Assembly: GCA_963816985.1 (NCBI GenBank)
Contig: CAWFMF010000002.1
Span: forward strand, 1 to 64,000
DNA: 64,000 nucleotides
Direction of reading: 5' to 3'
Origin: JAIVJM01 sp963816985
GTDB taxonomy: Bacteria; Acidobacteriota; Blastocatellia; Pyrinomonadales; Pyrinomonadaceae
Both the position numbers and the translations under genes were made by a program. The notes beneath the pieces are model-generated. The model made no database searches. It saw only the letters and a list, made by a program, of their open reading frames with translations, and was not told where the DNA came from. The stretch's first letter is position 1; every line of letters begins with the position of its first letter. Of this stretch, positions 43,244 through 49,946 are shown piece by piece.

Positions 43244-43408
43244 ATGAAAAAGACTGAAGCACAGCCGCAGAAGTCCGAAGAGTTCACGCGCTTTGAACAG
43301 ACCTTGCGTAACCTCATGGCCGTGCCGAAAAGCGAAGTGGACAAGGAAAGGGCGAAGTACGAACGCCAGAGGGAGAAAGCGGGCAAAAGGAAAAGGCCAG
43401 CCAAGTGA
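43244..43408 (+). CDS. Small basic peptide gene of the transposon
   Basis: A 54-residue peptide (EEFTRFEQTLRNLMAVPKSEVDKERAKYERQREKAG) with a helical, lysine-rich tail. Peptides with the PKSEVDK-type core occur beside IS1595-family transposases. TATAAT at 43231-43236 sits seven bases before the ATG at 43244, so the message would be leaderless; an in-frame ATG inside the box (43235) is less likely. It converges on the transposase gene 38 bp away. Confidence 0.55.
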   Translation: MKKTEAQPQKSEEFTRFEQTLRNLMAVPKSEVDKERAKYERQREKAGKRKRPAK

Positions 43409-43445
43409 CTAGCCTTTACGCTTCCCGCGTCCCTGTCGCTTCTCT

Positions 43446-44390
43446 TTAGTGACTCGTTTTCTTGCCGGTAAGTTCGTCAAAAGTCAGCCGCTTTCCCGCA
43501 ATCTGCTTCACAGTCTGAACGAACCTATCAGCGTCTTTCCCCTTCCGCTCGTTAAATCTGAAAGTCTGCTCGTCTAAGTATCTGAACAGGTGGAACGGCT
43601 CGACACTCACATACGTGCCTTTGATGCCGCGCTTGAGGAGCGACCAAAAGTTCTCTATCCCGTTGGTGTGAATCTGCCCGTCAACGTACTTCTCGGCGTG
43701 GTCTATCACCTGATGAATGTAATCCTGATGCAGACCGCTATAACCCTTCCACCCGTCAGTGAAGAGTTCCGCGCCCTGCTCGACGTTGCTTCTCACTTCG
43801 GCGTGTAACGTCTCCTGCCGCGCGTTGTCTATCACTTTGGCTCTCACCTTGCCGTCGCGCTCAAGCAGACCCATCACGGCGACCTTGCCAGCCCCGCCCG
43901 TGCCTTGAACCTTACGCGCGTGTTCGCTTCTGTGCATATTGCGCGCGAGCCCGCCGATGTAAGTCTCGTCGGCTTCCACCTGTCCCGAAAGCTTTTCAAA
44001 CGTCCCGGTCTGCATCGCAAGGCGGATGCGGTGAAGCAGAAACCATCCGGTTTTCTGAGTCACACCTAACGCGCGCATAATCTCATAAGAGCTAATGCCG
44101 TTCTTCGCGTTGGTGATGAGCCACACGGCGGCGAGCCACTTATCAAGCGTAATCGGGCTGTCTTCCATGACAGTACCGACCTTCACGCTGAACTGCTTGT
44201 GGCAAACCTTATTCATGCACTTCCACTTGCGGCGGGTGGACAGATAAGATACCGCCTTGCTCGCACAGTAGGGGCAAGTCACACCTTCGGGCCAACGAAT
44301 CTGAGCCATGAAGGTTGTGCAGGTGTCGAGGTCTGAGAAGTACAGAATGGCTTGCTGTAGCGTCTTGGGGAATGTGGGTTCGTGCTTCAT
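43446..44390 (-). CDS. ISXO2/IS1595-type transposase
   Basis: A 314-residue DDE-type transposase. The N-terminal zinc finger is CPYCASK and CMNKVCHKQFSV (Cys39, Cys42, Cys58, Cys63). The catalytic block has Asp141 (VEADETYIGG), Asp212 (ELFTDGWKGY) and Asn243-Glu246 (HTNGIENFWSLLKRG), matching the ISXO2-like DDE/DEN pattern. It is read from a promoter in the right terminal repeat; its ATG lies nine bases from the -10 box, so the transcript is nearly leaderless. Together with the intact ends this suggests a mobile element that is still functional. Confidence 0.9.
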   Translation of the reverse strand: MKHEPTFPKTLQQAILYFSDLDTCTTFMAQIRWPEGVTCPYCASKAVSYLSTRRKWKCMNKVCHKQFSVKVGTVMEDSPITLDKWLAAVWLITNAKNGISSYEIMRALGVTQKTGWFLLHRIRLAMQTGTFEKLSGQVEADETYIGGLARNMHRSEHARKVQGTGGAGKVAVMGLLERDGKVRAKVIDNARQETLHAEVRSNVEQGAELFTDGWKGYSGLHQDYIHQVIDHAEKYVDGQIHTNGIENFWSLLKRGIKGTYVSVEPFHLFRYLDEQTFRFNERKGKDADRFVQTVKQIAGKRLTFDELTGKKTSH

Positions 44391-44399
44391 CGTGGAAGC

Positions 44400-44428
44400 A
44401 TCTTAGCACCAAAAGCGTGGTGCGTCAA
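44400..44428 (-). promoter_or_regulatory. Inward promoter in the right terminal repeat
   Basis: On the minus strand, TTGACG (44428-44423, inside the terminal inverted repeat), 17 bp, then TAAGAT (44405-44400), pointing into the transposase gene. A short palindrome GCACCA/TGGTGC (44406-44411 and 44418-44423) lies in the spacer and could be a binding site. Confidence 0.6.
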
Positions 44429-44442
44429 CTATATTATTACCC
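44418..44442 (-). repeat. Right terminal inverted repeat
   Basis: 25 bp matching the left end at 24 positions; the single difference is the fourth base (C on the left end, T on the right). It contains the TTGACG box of the transposase promoter. Confidence 0.85.
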
Positions 44443-44679
44443 TTATTAGCTTCCTTCCTTATCCCTTAACTGATACTAAACATACAGGCGGCCTTCGCGC
44501 GGGTAGCGCGGGTGGCGTGCGATGCGGCGGTGGTCGGAGGCGTGCCACGAGCGGACGGCCCCGACGGCGGCGAGCACGGCGTCGTCAAGGCCAACTTCCC
44601 TTGCTCGTTTTCAACTCGCCGCGTGCGAAGGGAGCGGCCTGTCGCGACAGGCCGCTCCCTTCCACATTTGGATCATGCT
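44443..44679. other. Intergenic stretch with a 36-bp perfect palindrome
   Basis: No gene is credible here. The stretch contains a perfect 36-bp palindrome (44627-44662) in front of the VOC gene's stop codon, which could act as a terminator for that gene although no T tract follows on the minus strand. The rest is unremarkable; part of it has coding-like composition but no start. Confidence 0.5.
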
Positions 44680-45159
44680 TTACGCAGTGGCGCTGGCTTG
44701 ATGCATCGCGGCGACGCGTCTCTGCAACTCTTCGGGCGCAACGTCCTCGACGTGCGTCGCGACGTACCAAGAGTGGCCGAAGGGGTCTTCCACCCCACCC
44801 GTCCGGTCGCCGTAGAATTGATCCTTGATTGGCCTCACCAGCTTCGCGCCCGCCGAGACCGCGCTCTCCACCACCGCGTCCACGTCCTCGACATAGAGCA
44901 TAAGCCCGACCGACGTGCCGCCGAGGGACTGCGGCGCGCGTTGGGGCGACTCCGAGCACTCATCGGCGAGCATGAAGATCGAGTCCCCGACCCTCAACTC
45001 GGCGTGCCCGATCTTGCCGTCGGGCGCGTCCAGGCGCATCACCTCCTGCGCGCCGAAAGCCTCCTTGTAAAATTCGATGGCCCGCGCCGCGTCGTTCATG
45101 ACCAAATAGGGCGTCAGGGCGTGATAACCTTCCGGTACAGCTTTCACTTTGTCGGACAC
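44680..45159 (-). CDS. VOC-family protein (PhnB/glyoxalase-like)
   Basis: A 159-residue protein of the vicinal oxygen chelate superfamily, PhnB-like. Two beta-alpha-beta-beta-beta modules are seen (LTPYLVMNDAARAIEFYKEAFGA and GGTSVGLMLYVEDVDAVVESAVSAGAKLV). The metal-binding residues of glyoxalases are only partly kept (HAELRVGDSIFMLAD, FGHSWYVATH), so it may be an antibiotic-binding or regulatory relative. The start is a GTG with AAGGAGA upstream. The 36-bp palindrome follows its stop codon. Confidence 0.85.
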   Translation of the reverse strand: MSDKVKAVPEGYHALTPYLVMNDAARAIEFYKEAFGAQEVMRLDAPDGKIGHAELRVGDSIFMLADECSESPQRAPQSLGGTSVGLMLYVEDVDAVVESAVSAGAKLVRPIKDQFYGDRTGGVEDPFGHSWYVATHVEDVAPEELQRRVAAMHQASATA

Positions 45160-45275
45160 GATTCTCTCCTTTACAGGTTTGAATCTGATTCGGGAGTTTC
45201 AGATTGACGCCGGACTAACGTCCGTCATTCCGGCCACGGCGAGGAGTCGGTGTAGTTCAAAACTTCCGTTAATGA

Positions 45276-45312
45276 AACAGGCGCTCGGCAACCGGGGTTG
45301 CGAGCGCCTGTT
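45276..45312 (-). terminator. Terminator of the XRE repressor gene
   Basis: AACAGGCGCTCG pairs with CGAGCGCCTGTT (45276-45287 with 45301-45312), with an inner CAACC/GGTTG stem. On the minus strand it is followed by TTTCATT and is 25 bp after the repressor stop. Confidence 0.65.
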
Positions 45313-45337
45313 GAGTTCCGAGACGAGGCTTGTTCGT

Positions 45338-45769
45338 TTACTTCCGCTTGCGCCCCCGGTTGTCCGAGCCGGGCGCGCTGAACTGCGTGTAGGCGACGCG
45401 GAAGAGTTCCGAGAGGGCTTTGGCGGTTTCGGGCGTCAGGTTGCGGTCGGCGCGGAGGTGCGCTTCGACGATGTCGGGCGTGGCCTCCTGCGGGAAGTAA
45501 TGCACCGCCGCGGACGCGCTTTCGGCTCCGTCCGCCGACTGGCTGTTGCCCATCACGCGCTCCATCGGCATGTTGAGCCAGCCTGTGAGCCGCGCGATAT
45601 TGTCGGCGTCGGGCTTGCCCGTGCCGTTCTCGATGCGCGAAAGCGTCGAGGCCGAGACGCCTGTTTCATCCGCGACATCCCGCAGACTCAAGCCCAACTC
45701 CTCGCGCTTGCGGCGGATAGCCCGCCCCAATTCCACCGTATTTACTAAGCTTTTCGACTGTTCTGCCAT
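45338..45769 (-). CDS. XRE-family repressor of the SWIM/Rad52 operon
   Basis: A 143-residue regulator. The start at 45767-45769 is preferred over 46009 because GGAGG lies ten bases upstream and the longer frame would run through the promoter region. The XRE domain is LGRAIRRKREELGLSLRDVADETGVSASTLSRIENGTGKP, and the C-terminus is a helical dimerisation part. It is divergent from the operon, and a palindromic operator candidate lies between, so self- and operon-regulation is likely. The signal that relieves it is unknown; DNA damage is a guess from the operon content. Confidence 0.75.
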   Translation of the reverse strand: MAEQSKSLVNTVELGRAIRRKREELGLSLRDVADETGVSASTLSRIENGTGKPDADNIARLTGWLNMPMERVMGNSQSADGAESASAAVHYFPQEATPDIVEAHLRADRNLTPETAKALSELFRVAYTQFSAPGSDNRGRKRK

Positions 45770-45838
45770 CTTTCGGCCTCCTTCTGGGGACACGTTCTTC
45801 CCGCCCTGACGGACGGGAGCGTCCCTCTCCACGCCCAG

Positions 45839-45867
45839 AACATAGCACAGGAAAATCCCAGATGCAA
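45839..45867 (-). promoter_or_regulatory. Promoter of the XRE repressor gene
   Basis: On the minus strand TTGCAT (45867-45862), 17 bp, TATGTT (45844-45839). It overlaps the opposite promoter by none, so both can be bound at once or excluded by the operator. Confidence 0.5.
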
Positions 45868-45882
45868 GATATTGTTTTATGC

Positions 45883-45911
45883 TTGCAACAACACGGAACC
45901 CGTGGTACACT
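45883..45911 (+). promoter_or_regulatory. Promoter of the SWIM/Rad52 operon
   Basis: TTGCAA (45883-45888), a 17-bp spacer, TACACT (45906-45911). The start point near 45918 falls inside the operator palindrome, so the repressor would block initiation. Confidence 0.6.
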
Positions 45912-45929
45912 GTTTCACGTATGAAACAG
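45910..45929 (+). promoter_or_regulatory. Operator candidate: CTGTTTCA/TGAAACAG palindrome
   Basis: CTGTTTCA and TGAAACAG (45910-45917 and 45922-45929) form perfect 8-bp arms around a four-base spacer. It overlaps the -10 box and start region of the operon. The only XRE gene nearby is the divergent repressor. Confidence 0.55.
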
Positions 45930-45981
45930 AGCGGGCACGCGACAGTGGGCCGAAGCTCTGGAAGAAGGAGACGGAAGCGAC

Positions 45982-46185
45982 GTGAGCACCGAATACATCT
46001 GGGAGACATTCGACAGCCTGTTCAAGACCGTGCATCGGCAGGGCCGGCGCGTGGAAGAGTTAGAAGCGCGCGTCGTCGAGCTGGAGAGCCGCTTGCAGGA
46101 GCGCGCGACCGGCTTCCCCGCGCAGCCGCAGCCGTCCAAGTCGTTCGAGCAGGTCAGCGAGATGCCGACCGAGAAGGCGGCGTAA
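45982..46185 (+). CDS. Small coiled-coil protein, first gene of the operon
   Basis: A 67-residue protein starting at a GTG with AGGAG upstream. A heptad-like helix (FKTVHRQGRRVEELEARVVELESRLQER) suggests a coiled coil. The tail is proline- and lysine-rich. Function unknown; co-transcription with the SWIM/Rad52-like gene 35 bp downstream suggests a helper or scaffold. Confidence 0.65.
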   Translation: MSTEYIWETFDSLFKTVHRQGRRVEELEARVVELESRLQERATGFPAQPQPSKSFEQVSEMPTEKAA

Positions 46186-46220
46186 CTTAAGTTTAAGACG
46201 TTTGACGGAGGATGAAGGCG

Positions 46221-47519
46221 ATGGCAGCCGTACTCGACAAGAAATCGTTGATGCGCGACAAGCGCGCGCAAGGCATCGCGGCGATGGGTTTGGTCAACCG
46301 CGAGGGCGACCGCTTCCGCGTGACCACGCCTTCCCTGCGCGGTCGTCGTTCGAGCTACGAAGTGTGGCGCGACGAGGCCGGTAAGGTGCGCTGCTCCTGT
46401 CTCGAATTCGAAGAGCAGGCGGTCGCCGAGCCGACTTTCCGCTGCGAGCACATCCTCGCCGTCAAGCACTCGCTTTTGCAGAAGAACTCGGAGGCCGTCA
46501 CCAAGCAGCCGACGACGACGAACGAGCCCGCCGCCGCGACCGAAGCGAAGGCCGTGACCGCGACGCCCAACACTAACAATCAAGACGCATCCGAGAAGCC
46601 CGTCGAAATGCCCGCCGTGGTGGCCCTCAAGGCCGCCGCGCCGCGCAAGTCGCCGCGCTTCGCACGGGAGCAGGTCGAGCAGCCGTTCGAGGCGGACGGC
46701 GCGGAGGCTTTCGAGCCCCCGGCAGCCGCCGACGCGGAAGCTCTCCCGCTTGCGGAACACACACACGAAGAGGAGCAAGAGATGAGCAAGAAACAAGCAA
46801 CCGCCAACGTTCAGGAAGCCGAGCAGGACGACTTCATCACCGCCGACGAGTACGCCTCGCAAGCTCAGGGCGCGCACGTCGTGCCGCTCTCCTTCACGAG
46901 CACTTTGCGCACCCTGCGTCAGCCCGTTGACCCGAAGCTGATCAAGACGCGCGAGGGCTGGACCGACCGCAACGGCAACCGCCACATGGTCGAGTACGTC
47001 GAGTGGCACGCCGTCGCCGACATCCTCGACCGCGTCGCGCCCACCTGGGCGCACTCGGTGCGCGGCATCGTCCAGATCGGCGACATGGTGGCCGTCACCG
47101 CCGCCATCACGGTTGACGGCGTGACGCGCGAAGGCGTCGGGACGGGAACCGCCGACAACGAGACCGGTATCAAGAAGGCCGAGCACGACGCCTTGAAGCG
47201 CGCCGCCATCAAGTTCGGCATCGCGCGCGAGCTTTACCAGCGCGAGTCGGATGTCATCGAGCAGCAGGGCGCAGGCCCGCAGGCGGGCGACTTCCCGCGC
47301 GACCCGCTGGCGAAGTCTATGGCCGACCTCGTGACGCCGAAGCAGCTCGGCATGATCCGCGCGCTCGCGCGCGAGGCGGGCGTGGATGTCGAGGAGGAGT
47401 GCCAGGCGACCTTGCGCTGCCGCACCGAGGAGTTGTCGAAGCGCGCCGCGTCGAGCTTCATTGACCACCTCAAGCGCGCGCAGGGCGACTCGGCGGTCGA
47501 AGTTCGCCGCGCGAGCTAA
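46221..47519 (+). CDS. SWIM zinc-finger and Rad52-like DNA annealing protein fusion
   Basis: A 432-residue protein. The ATG at 46221 is chosen because GGAGG is nine bases upstream; an ATG at 46212 would sit on the ribosome site. Residues 58-77 form a SWIM finger: C-x-C (Cys58, Cys60) and C-x-H (Cys75, His77). A 130-residue Ala/Glu-rich linker follows. Then comes a domain like the Rad52/Rad22 annealing fold: TREGWTDRNGNRHMVEYVEW, VGTGTADNETGIKKAEHDALKRAAIKFGIARELY, also seen in DdrA-like and phage ERF proteins. The C-terminus ends in TPKQLGMIRALAREAGVDVE and SKRAASSFIDHL, as in several single-strand annealing proteins. Function: DNA end binding or single-strand annealing, inferred. Confidence 0.75.
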   Translation: MAAVLDKKSLMRDKRAQGIAAMGLVNREGDRFRVTTPSLRGRRSSYEVWRDEAGKVRCSCLEFEEQAVAEPTFRCEHILAVKHSLLQKNSEAVTKQPTTTNEPAAATEAKAVTATPNTNNQDASEKPVEMPAVVALKAAAPRKSPRFAREQVEQPFEADGAEAFEPPAAADAEALPLAEHTHEEEQEMSKKQATANVQEAEQDDFITADEYASQAQGAHVVPLSFTSTLRTLRQPVDPKLIKTREGWTDRNGNRHMVEYVEWHAVADILDRVAPTWAHSVRGIVQIGDMVAVTAAITVDGVTREGVGTGTADNETGIKKAEHDALKRAAIKFGIARELYQRESDVIEQQGAGPQAGDFPRDPLAKSMADLVTPKQLGMIRALAREAGVDVEEECQATLRCRTEELSKRAASSFIDHLKRAQGDSAVEVRRAS

Positions 47520-47533
47520 GCCGAGTGCGCGGC

Positions 47534-47580
47534 GGGCGGCGGGCGGTAAACCGTCCTCCTGTGTTTACCGCCCGCCGCCC
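47534..47580. repeat. Hairpin between the two operon genes
   Basis: A 17-bp perfect stem (47534-47550 with 47564-47580) with GGCGGGCGG words in the arm. It could slow or partly end transcription between the Rad52-like gene and the next gene. It resembles other word-repeat spacer hairpins in the window. Confidence 0.7.
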
Positions 47581-47617
47581 ACGGCCCACGGCCAGAGTGT
47601 CAGAAGGGGGTTTTGAG

Positions 47618-48151
47618 ATGACTACCGAAGAGTTGATTCAGGAAGCGCAGCCGCTCTCGTTCGAGCTGGAATACGCCGACGAGACGCCCGCGAACGGCGC
47701 GACGGTCGGGCGCACCGGCGCGGGAGAGGCGGCGACGGAAGAGTCGGTCGAGCACCGCTCGAAGAAGGAGCAGATTCTCGACCTCTACGAAGCGGGCACG
47801 ACCGACATCGCCGACATCGTGCGCCGCGTGAAGGCGCGTCCCTCTTACGTCGCGCAGGTCTTGCAGAGCGCCGGATACCTCTCCGGCTACTTCGACCTCT
47901 ACACGACGACCGGGCGCGAGCAGAACATCTACACGCGCTTCTTCCGCAACGTGCTCTCGTTCAAGAGCATCGAGGCGGCGCGCGAGTCGGTGCAGAAGAT
48001 TGACCGCCTCTTCAATTACTTCGAGCGGCTCGGCGACCGCGCCGGGCAGCATCAGGCGATGGTGCTCGCGCTGACGGGCAAGAACCGCGCGCGCTGGAGC
48101 GGCAAACCCGAAGAGGCACAGGTTTTCAGTGAATGGCTCGCCACGCATTAA
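47618..48151 (+). CDS. HTH-type protein of the SWIM/Rad52 operon
   Basis: A 177-residue protein; the ATG at 47618 has AGAAGGGGG eight bases upstream. An acidic N-terminus leads into a predicted helix-turn-helix: KKEQILDLYEAGTTDIADIVRRVKARPSYVAQVLQSAGYL. The rest (RFFRNVLSFKSIEAARESVQKIDRLFNYFERL) is helical. It may be a transcription regulator or a repair-related DNA-binding protein. It is the last gene of the operon before a strong terminator. Confidence 0.7.
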   Translation: MTTEELIQEAQPLSFELEYADETPANGATVGRTGAGEAATEESVEHRSKKEQILDLYEAGTTDIADIVRRVKARPSYVAQVLQSAGYLSGYFDLYTTTGREQNIYTRFFRNVLSFKSIEAARESVQKIDRLFNYFERLGDRAGQHQAMVLALTGKNRARWSGKPEEAQVFSEWLATH

Positions 48152-48478
48152 GAGCCGAGTAAGCTTTAACAAGGAACGCATTTAGTCCCACATGCAAGGT
48201 CAGTAGAACGAGCAAGGGGTGGGTTTGAAAGGTGAGTTTTCGGGCACGGGAACTCACCTTCTATTTTTTCAAGCTCTAACCGTACAAGCTGGTTCGCACT
48301 CGTAAGTTTTTCCCTCGCAAGCAGAATCACTTCGCCCGCCCTCTCTACGTGAAGCGGGGCGCGCGGAAGTCTTTCAAACCAACGGCAAGGCTCTCGCCCG
48401 AAGGCGCGTCCGTGGCGCGCGGCGAATCCTTTAGCCGGGGGCTTTCCCAAACCATTTCATTTGAAGGAGACGAAGACG
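48152..48478. other. Intergenic stretch with the operon terminator
   Basis: No convincing gene. The terminator is listed separately. The remainder is moderately AT-rich and contains a minus-strand open frame with protein-like composition but the terminator lies inside it, so I treat it as non-coding. Confidence 0.5.
48229..48269 (+). terminator. Rho-independent terminator of the SWIM/Rad52 operon
   Basis: AAGGTGAGTT (48229-48238) pairs with AACTCACCTT (48251-48260) and is followed by CTATTTTTT. It is 78 bp after the last gene of the operon. Confidence 0.8.
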
Positions 48479-48916
48479 ATGGCCGAATTCACGATGCCCG
48501 CGCACGGGACTTTCTGCTGGAACGAGCTGGGGACGACGGATGTCGAGGCCGCCAAGAAGTTCTACACCGAGCTTCTCGGTTGGACGCTCAAGGCGGGCGA
48601 CATGGGCCCGATGATTTACCACGAGATCAGCGCCAACGGGATGCCGGTCGGCGGCATTTACCAGATGGGGCCGGAGTTCGGCGGCGCGCCGTCGCACTGG
48701 ATGCCCTACGTCGCCGTGGAAGACGTGGACGCTTCGGTGAAACGCGTCGAGGAACTCGGCGGCAAGGTCTGCATCCCGCCCTCGGACATCCCCAACGTCG
48801 GTCGCTTCTCGGTCATCAACGACCCGACCGGCGCGACGTTCTCGCTCATCAAGCTCAACCCGCCGAGCGGCGAGTGCGAAGGAGACGGGGCGAAGAATCC
48901 TTCCCCCTCGGTTTAA
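48479..48916 (+). CDS. VOC-family protein
   Basis: A 145-residue protein with two VOC modules (HGTFCWNELGTTDVEAAKKFYTELLGWT and HWMPYVAVEDVDASVKRVEELGG). It resembles the glyoxalase/bleomycin-binding family of small cytosolic proteins; the metal residues are only partly conserved. The ATG at 48479 has AAGGAGA ten bases upstream. It starts a run of small genes up to 50.4 kb. Confidence 0.85.
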   Translation: MAEFTMPAHGTFCWNELGTTDVEAAKKFYTELLGWTLKAGDMGPMIYHEISANGMPVGGIYQMGPEFGGAPSHWMPYVAVEDVDASVKRVEELGGKVCIPPSDIPNVGRFSVINDPTGATFSLIKLNPPSGECEGDGAKNPSPSV

Positions 48917-49007
48917 CCGAAGGTGCGACTTTGAAACCTCGCCTGTGTTGCGCCGACTCTTCCGCAGTACCCGGCGCAAAAGACTTCTTCGACAAGGAGC
49001 TGAAAAG

Positions 49008-49505
49008 ATGAAAATCCGTCTCTCCCTCGTCCTCTTCGTGCTGGCGCTCTTCGCCGCCGTCTGGGGCGTCTCCGTCATCACGGGCCAGGCCTCTTCCGAG
49101 GCCGCGCGCACCGAAGAGATCAAGCGCGCCGTCATCGCCCGCGAGAAGGACTCCACCAAGGCGTGGCGCGAGAAGAACAAGGCGTTCTTCGAGGGCTTCA
49201 TGGCCGACGACGCGACCTTCTTCGGCGCGATGAACCCGTACCTTGAAACCAACCCGAAGGAGAACTTTCTGCCGAAGTTCGAGCAGTACGCGGAGATGTT
49301 CAAAATCCTCGACACGCAGATGTATAACCCGCAGGTGCAGGTCTACGGCGACGTCGCCATCCTCACTTACAACTCGGCCTCGACCGTCAACATGGGCGGG
49401 CGCGTAATGAACTACACGGGGAAGATGACGAGCGTCTACCGCAAGCAGGGCGACACTTGGCGCGTCGTCCACGGCCACGAATCCGTCAACGCCGGGGCTC
49501 AGTGA
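49008..49505 (+). CDS. Membrane-anchored or exported NTF2-like protein
   Basis: A 165-residue protein with one N-terminal hydrophobic segment (LSLVLFVLALFAAVWGVSV), then an NTF2/SnoaL-like fold: AFFEGFMADDATFFGAMNP, MYNPQVQVYGDVAILTYNS and WRVVHGHESVN. Such domains form alpha-beta cones in enzymes and binding proteins. AAGGAG precedes the ATG at 49008. No catalytic residue can be named. Confidence 0.8.
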   Translation: MKIRLSLVLFVLALFAAVWGVSVITGQASSEAARTEEIKRAVIAREKDSTKAWREKNKAFFEGFMADDATFFGAMNPYLETNPKENFLPKFEQYAEMFKILDTQMYNPQVQVYGDVAILTYNSASTVNMGGRVMNYTGKMTSVYRKQGDTWRVVHGHESVNAGAQ

Positions 49506-49538
49506 GCCGGGCGCATCCGCTTGAAAGGACTGGGAAGA

Positions 49539-49913
49539 ATGCCGAGAGTTATCCATTTCGAGATTGGCGCGGACGAGGCCGAGCGCGCCCTTCAGTTCTA
49601 CCGCGACGTGTTCGGCTGGCAGGCGCAGAAGTGGGAGGGGCCGCAAGACTACTGGGTCATCGTCACGGGCGAGGGCGGCCCCGGCATCAACGGCGGGCTC
49701 TACAAACGGCACGAGGGGATGAGCTTCAACGCCCACGTCAACACGATTGACGTGCCCTCGGTCGAGGATTATCTGGCGCGCGTCGAGGCCGCCGGGGGCA
49801 AGGCCGTGACGGGGAAGATTACGCTCCCCGGCGTCGGCTACCTCGCCTACTGTCAGGACACCGAAGGCAACACGTTCGGGATCATGCAGGCGGACGCGTC
49901 CGCCGCCGCGTGA
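49539..49913 (+). CDS. VOC-family protein
   Basis: A 124-residue protein: HFEIGADEAERALQFYRDVFGWQAQKWEG and NAHVNTIDVPSVEDYLARVEAAGGKAVTGK are the two VOC half-modules. The ligand is unknown. The ATG at 49539 has GAAAGGACTGGGAAG upstream. It lies between the NTF2-like gene and the DUF1761 gene. Confidence 0.85.
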   Translation: MPRVIHFEIGADEAERALQFYRDVFGWQAQKWEGPQDYWVIVTGEGGPGINGGLYKRHEGMSFNAHVNTIDVPSVEDYLARVEAAGGKAVTGKITLPGVGYLAYCQDTEGNTFGIMQADASAAA

Positions 49914-49946
49914 GGAGCAGCCCGCAACTTTTTAAGGAGACGAAAT

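Larger units (their letters stand above)
41140..44442. mobile_element. 3.3-kb IS1595-type transposon with cargo genes
   Basis: Terminal inverted repeats of 25 bp (41140-41164 and 44418-44442) match at 24 positions, and TTATTA flanks both ends. Inside, at the right end, is an ISXO2/IS1595-type transposase on the minus strand. The rest holds five cargo candidates: a HEPN-like protein, an XRE regulator, a small minus-strand ORF, a small zinc ribbon and a basic peptide. Members of the IS1595 family are known to carry passenger genes. Base composition is lower in GC than the flanks. Confidence 0.85.

Noticed and set aside
41134..44448. TTATTA at both transposon ends as a certain target duplication
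   Set aside because: Six A/T bases can occur by chance and IS1595-type elements more often give 8-bp duplications, so I list it only as possible.
44382..44828. Plus-strand open frames across the right end of the transposon
   Set aside because: They run through the terminal repeat and the 36-bp palindrome and have no ribosome site or motif.
45915..47468. A 517-codon open frame antisense to the SWIM/Rad52-like gene
   Set aside because: Composition is typical of the shadow of a GC-rich gene, and the operon promoter, ribosome sites and domain matches all support the plus strand.
48166..48450. A 94-residue minus-strand frame with a helical stretch
   Set aside because: A strong plus-strand terminator lies inside it and no known motif is present; a start at an internal GTG is possible but weak.
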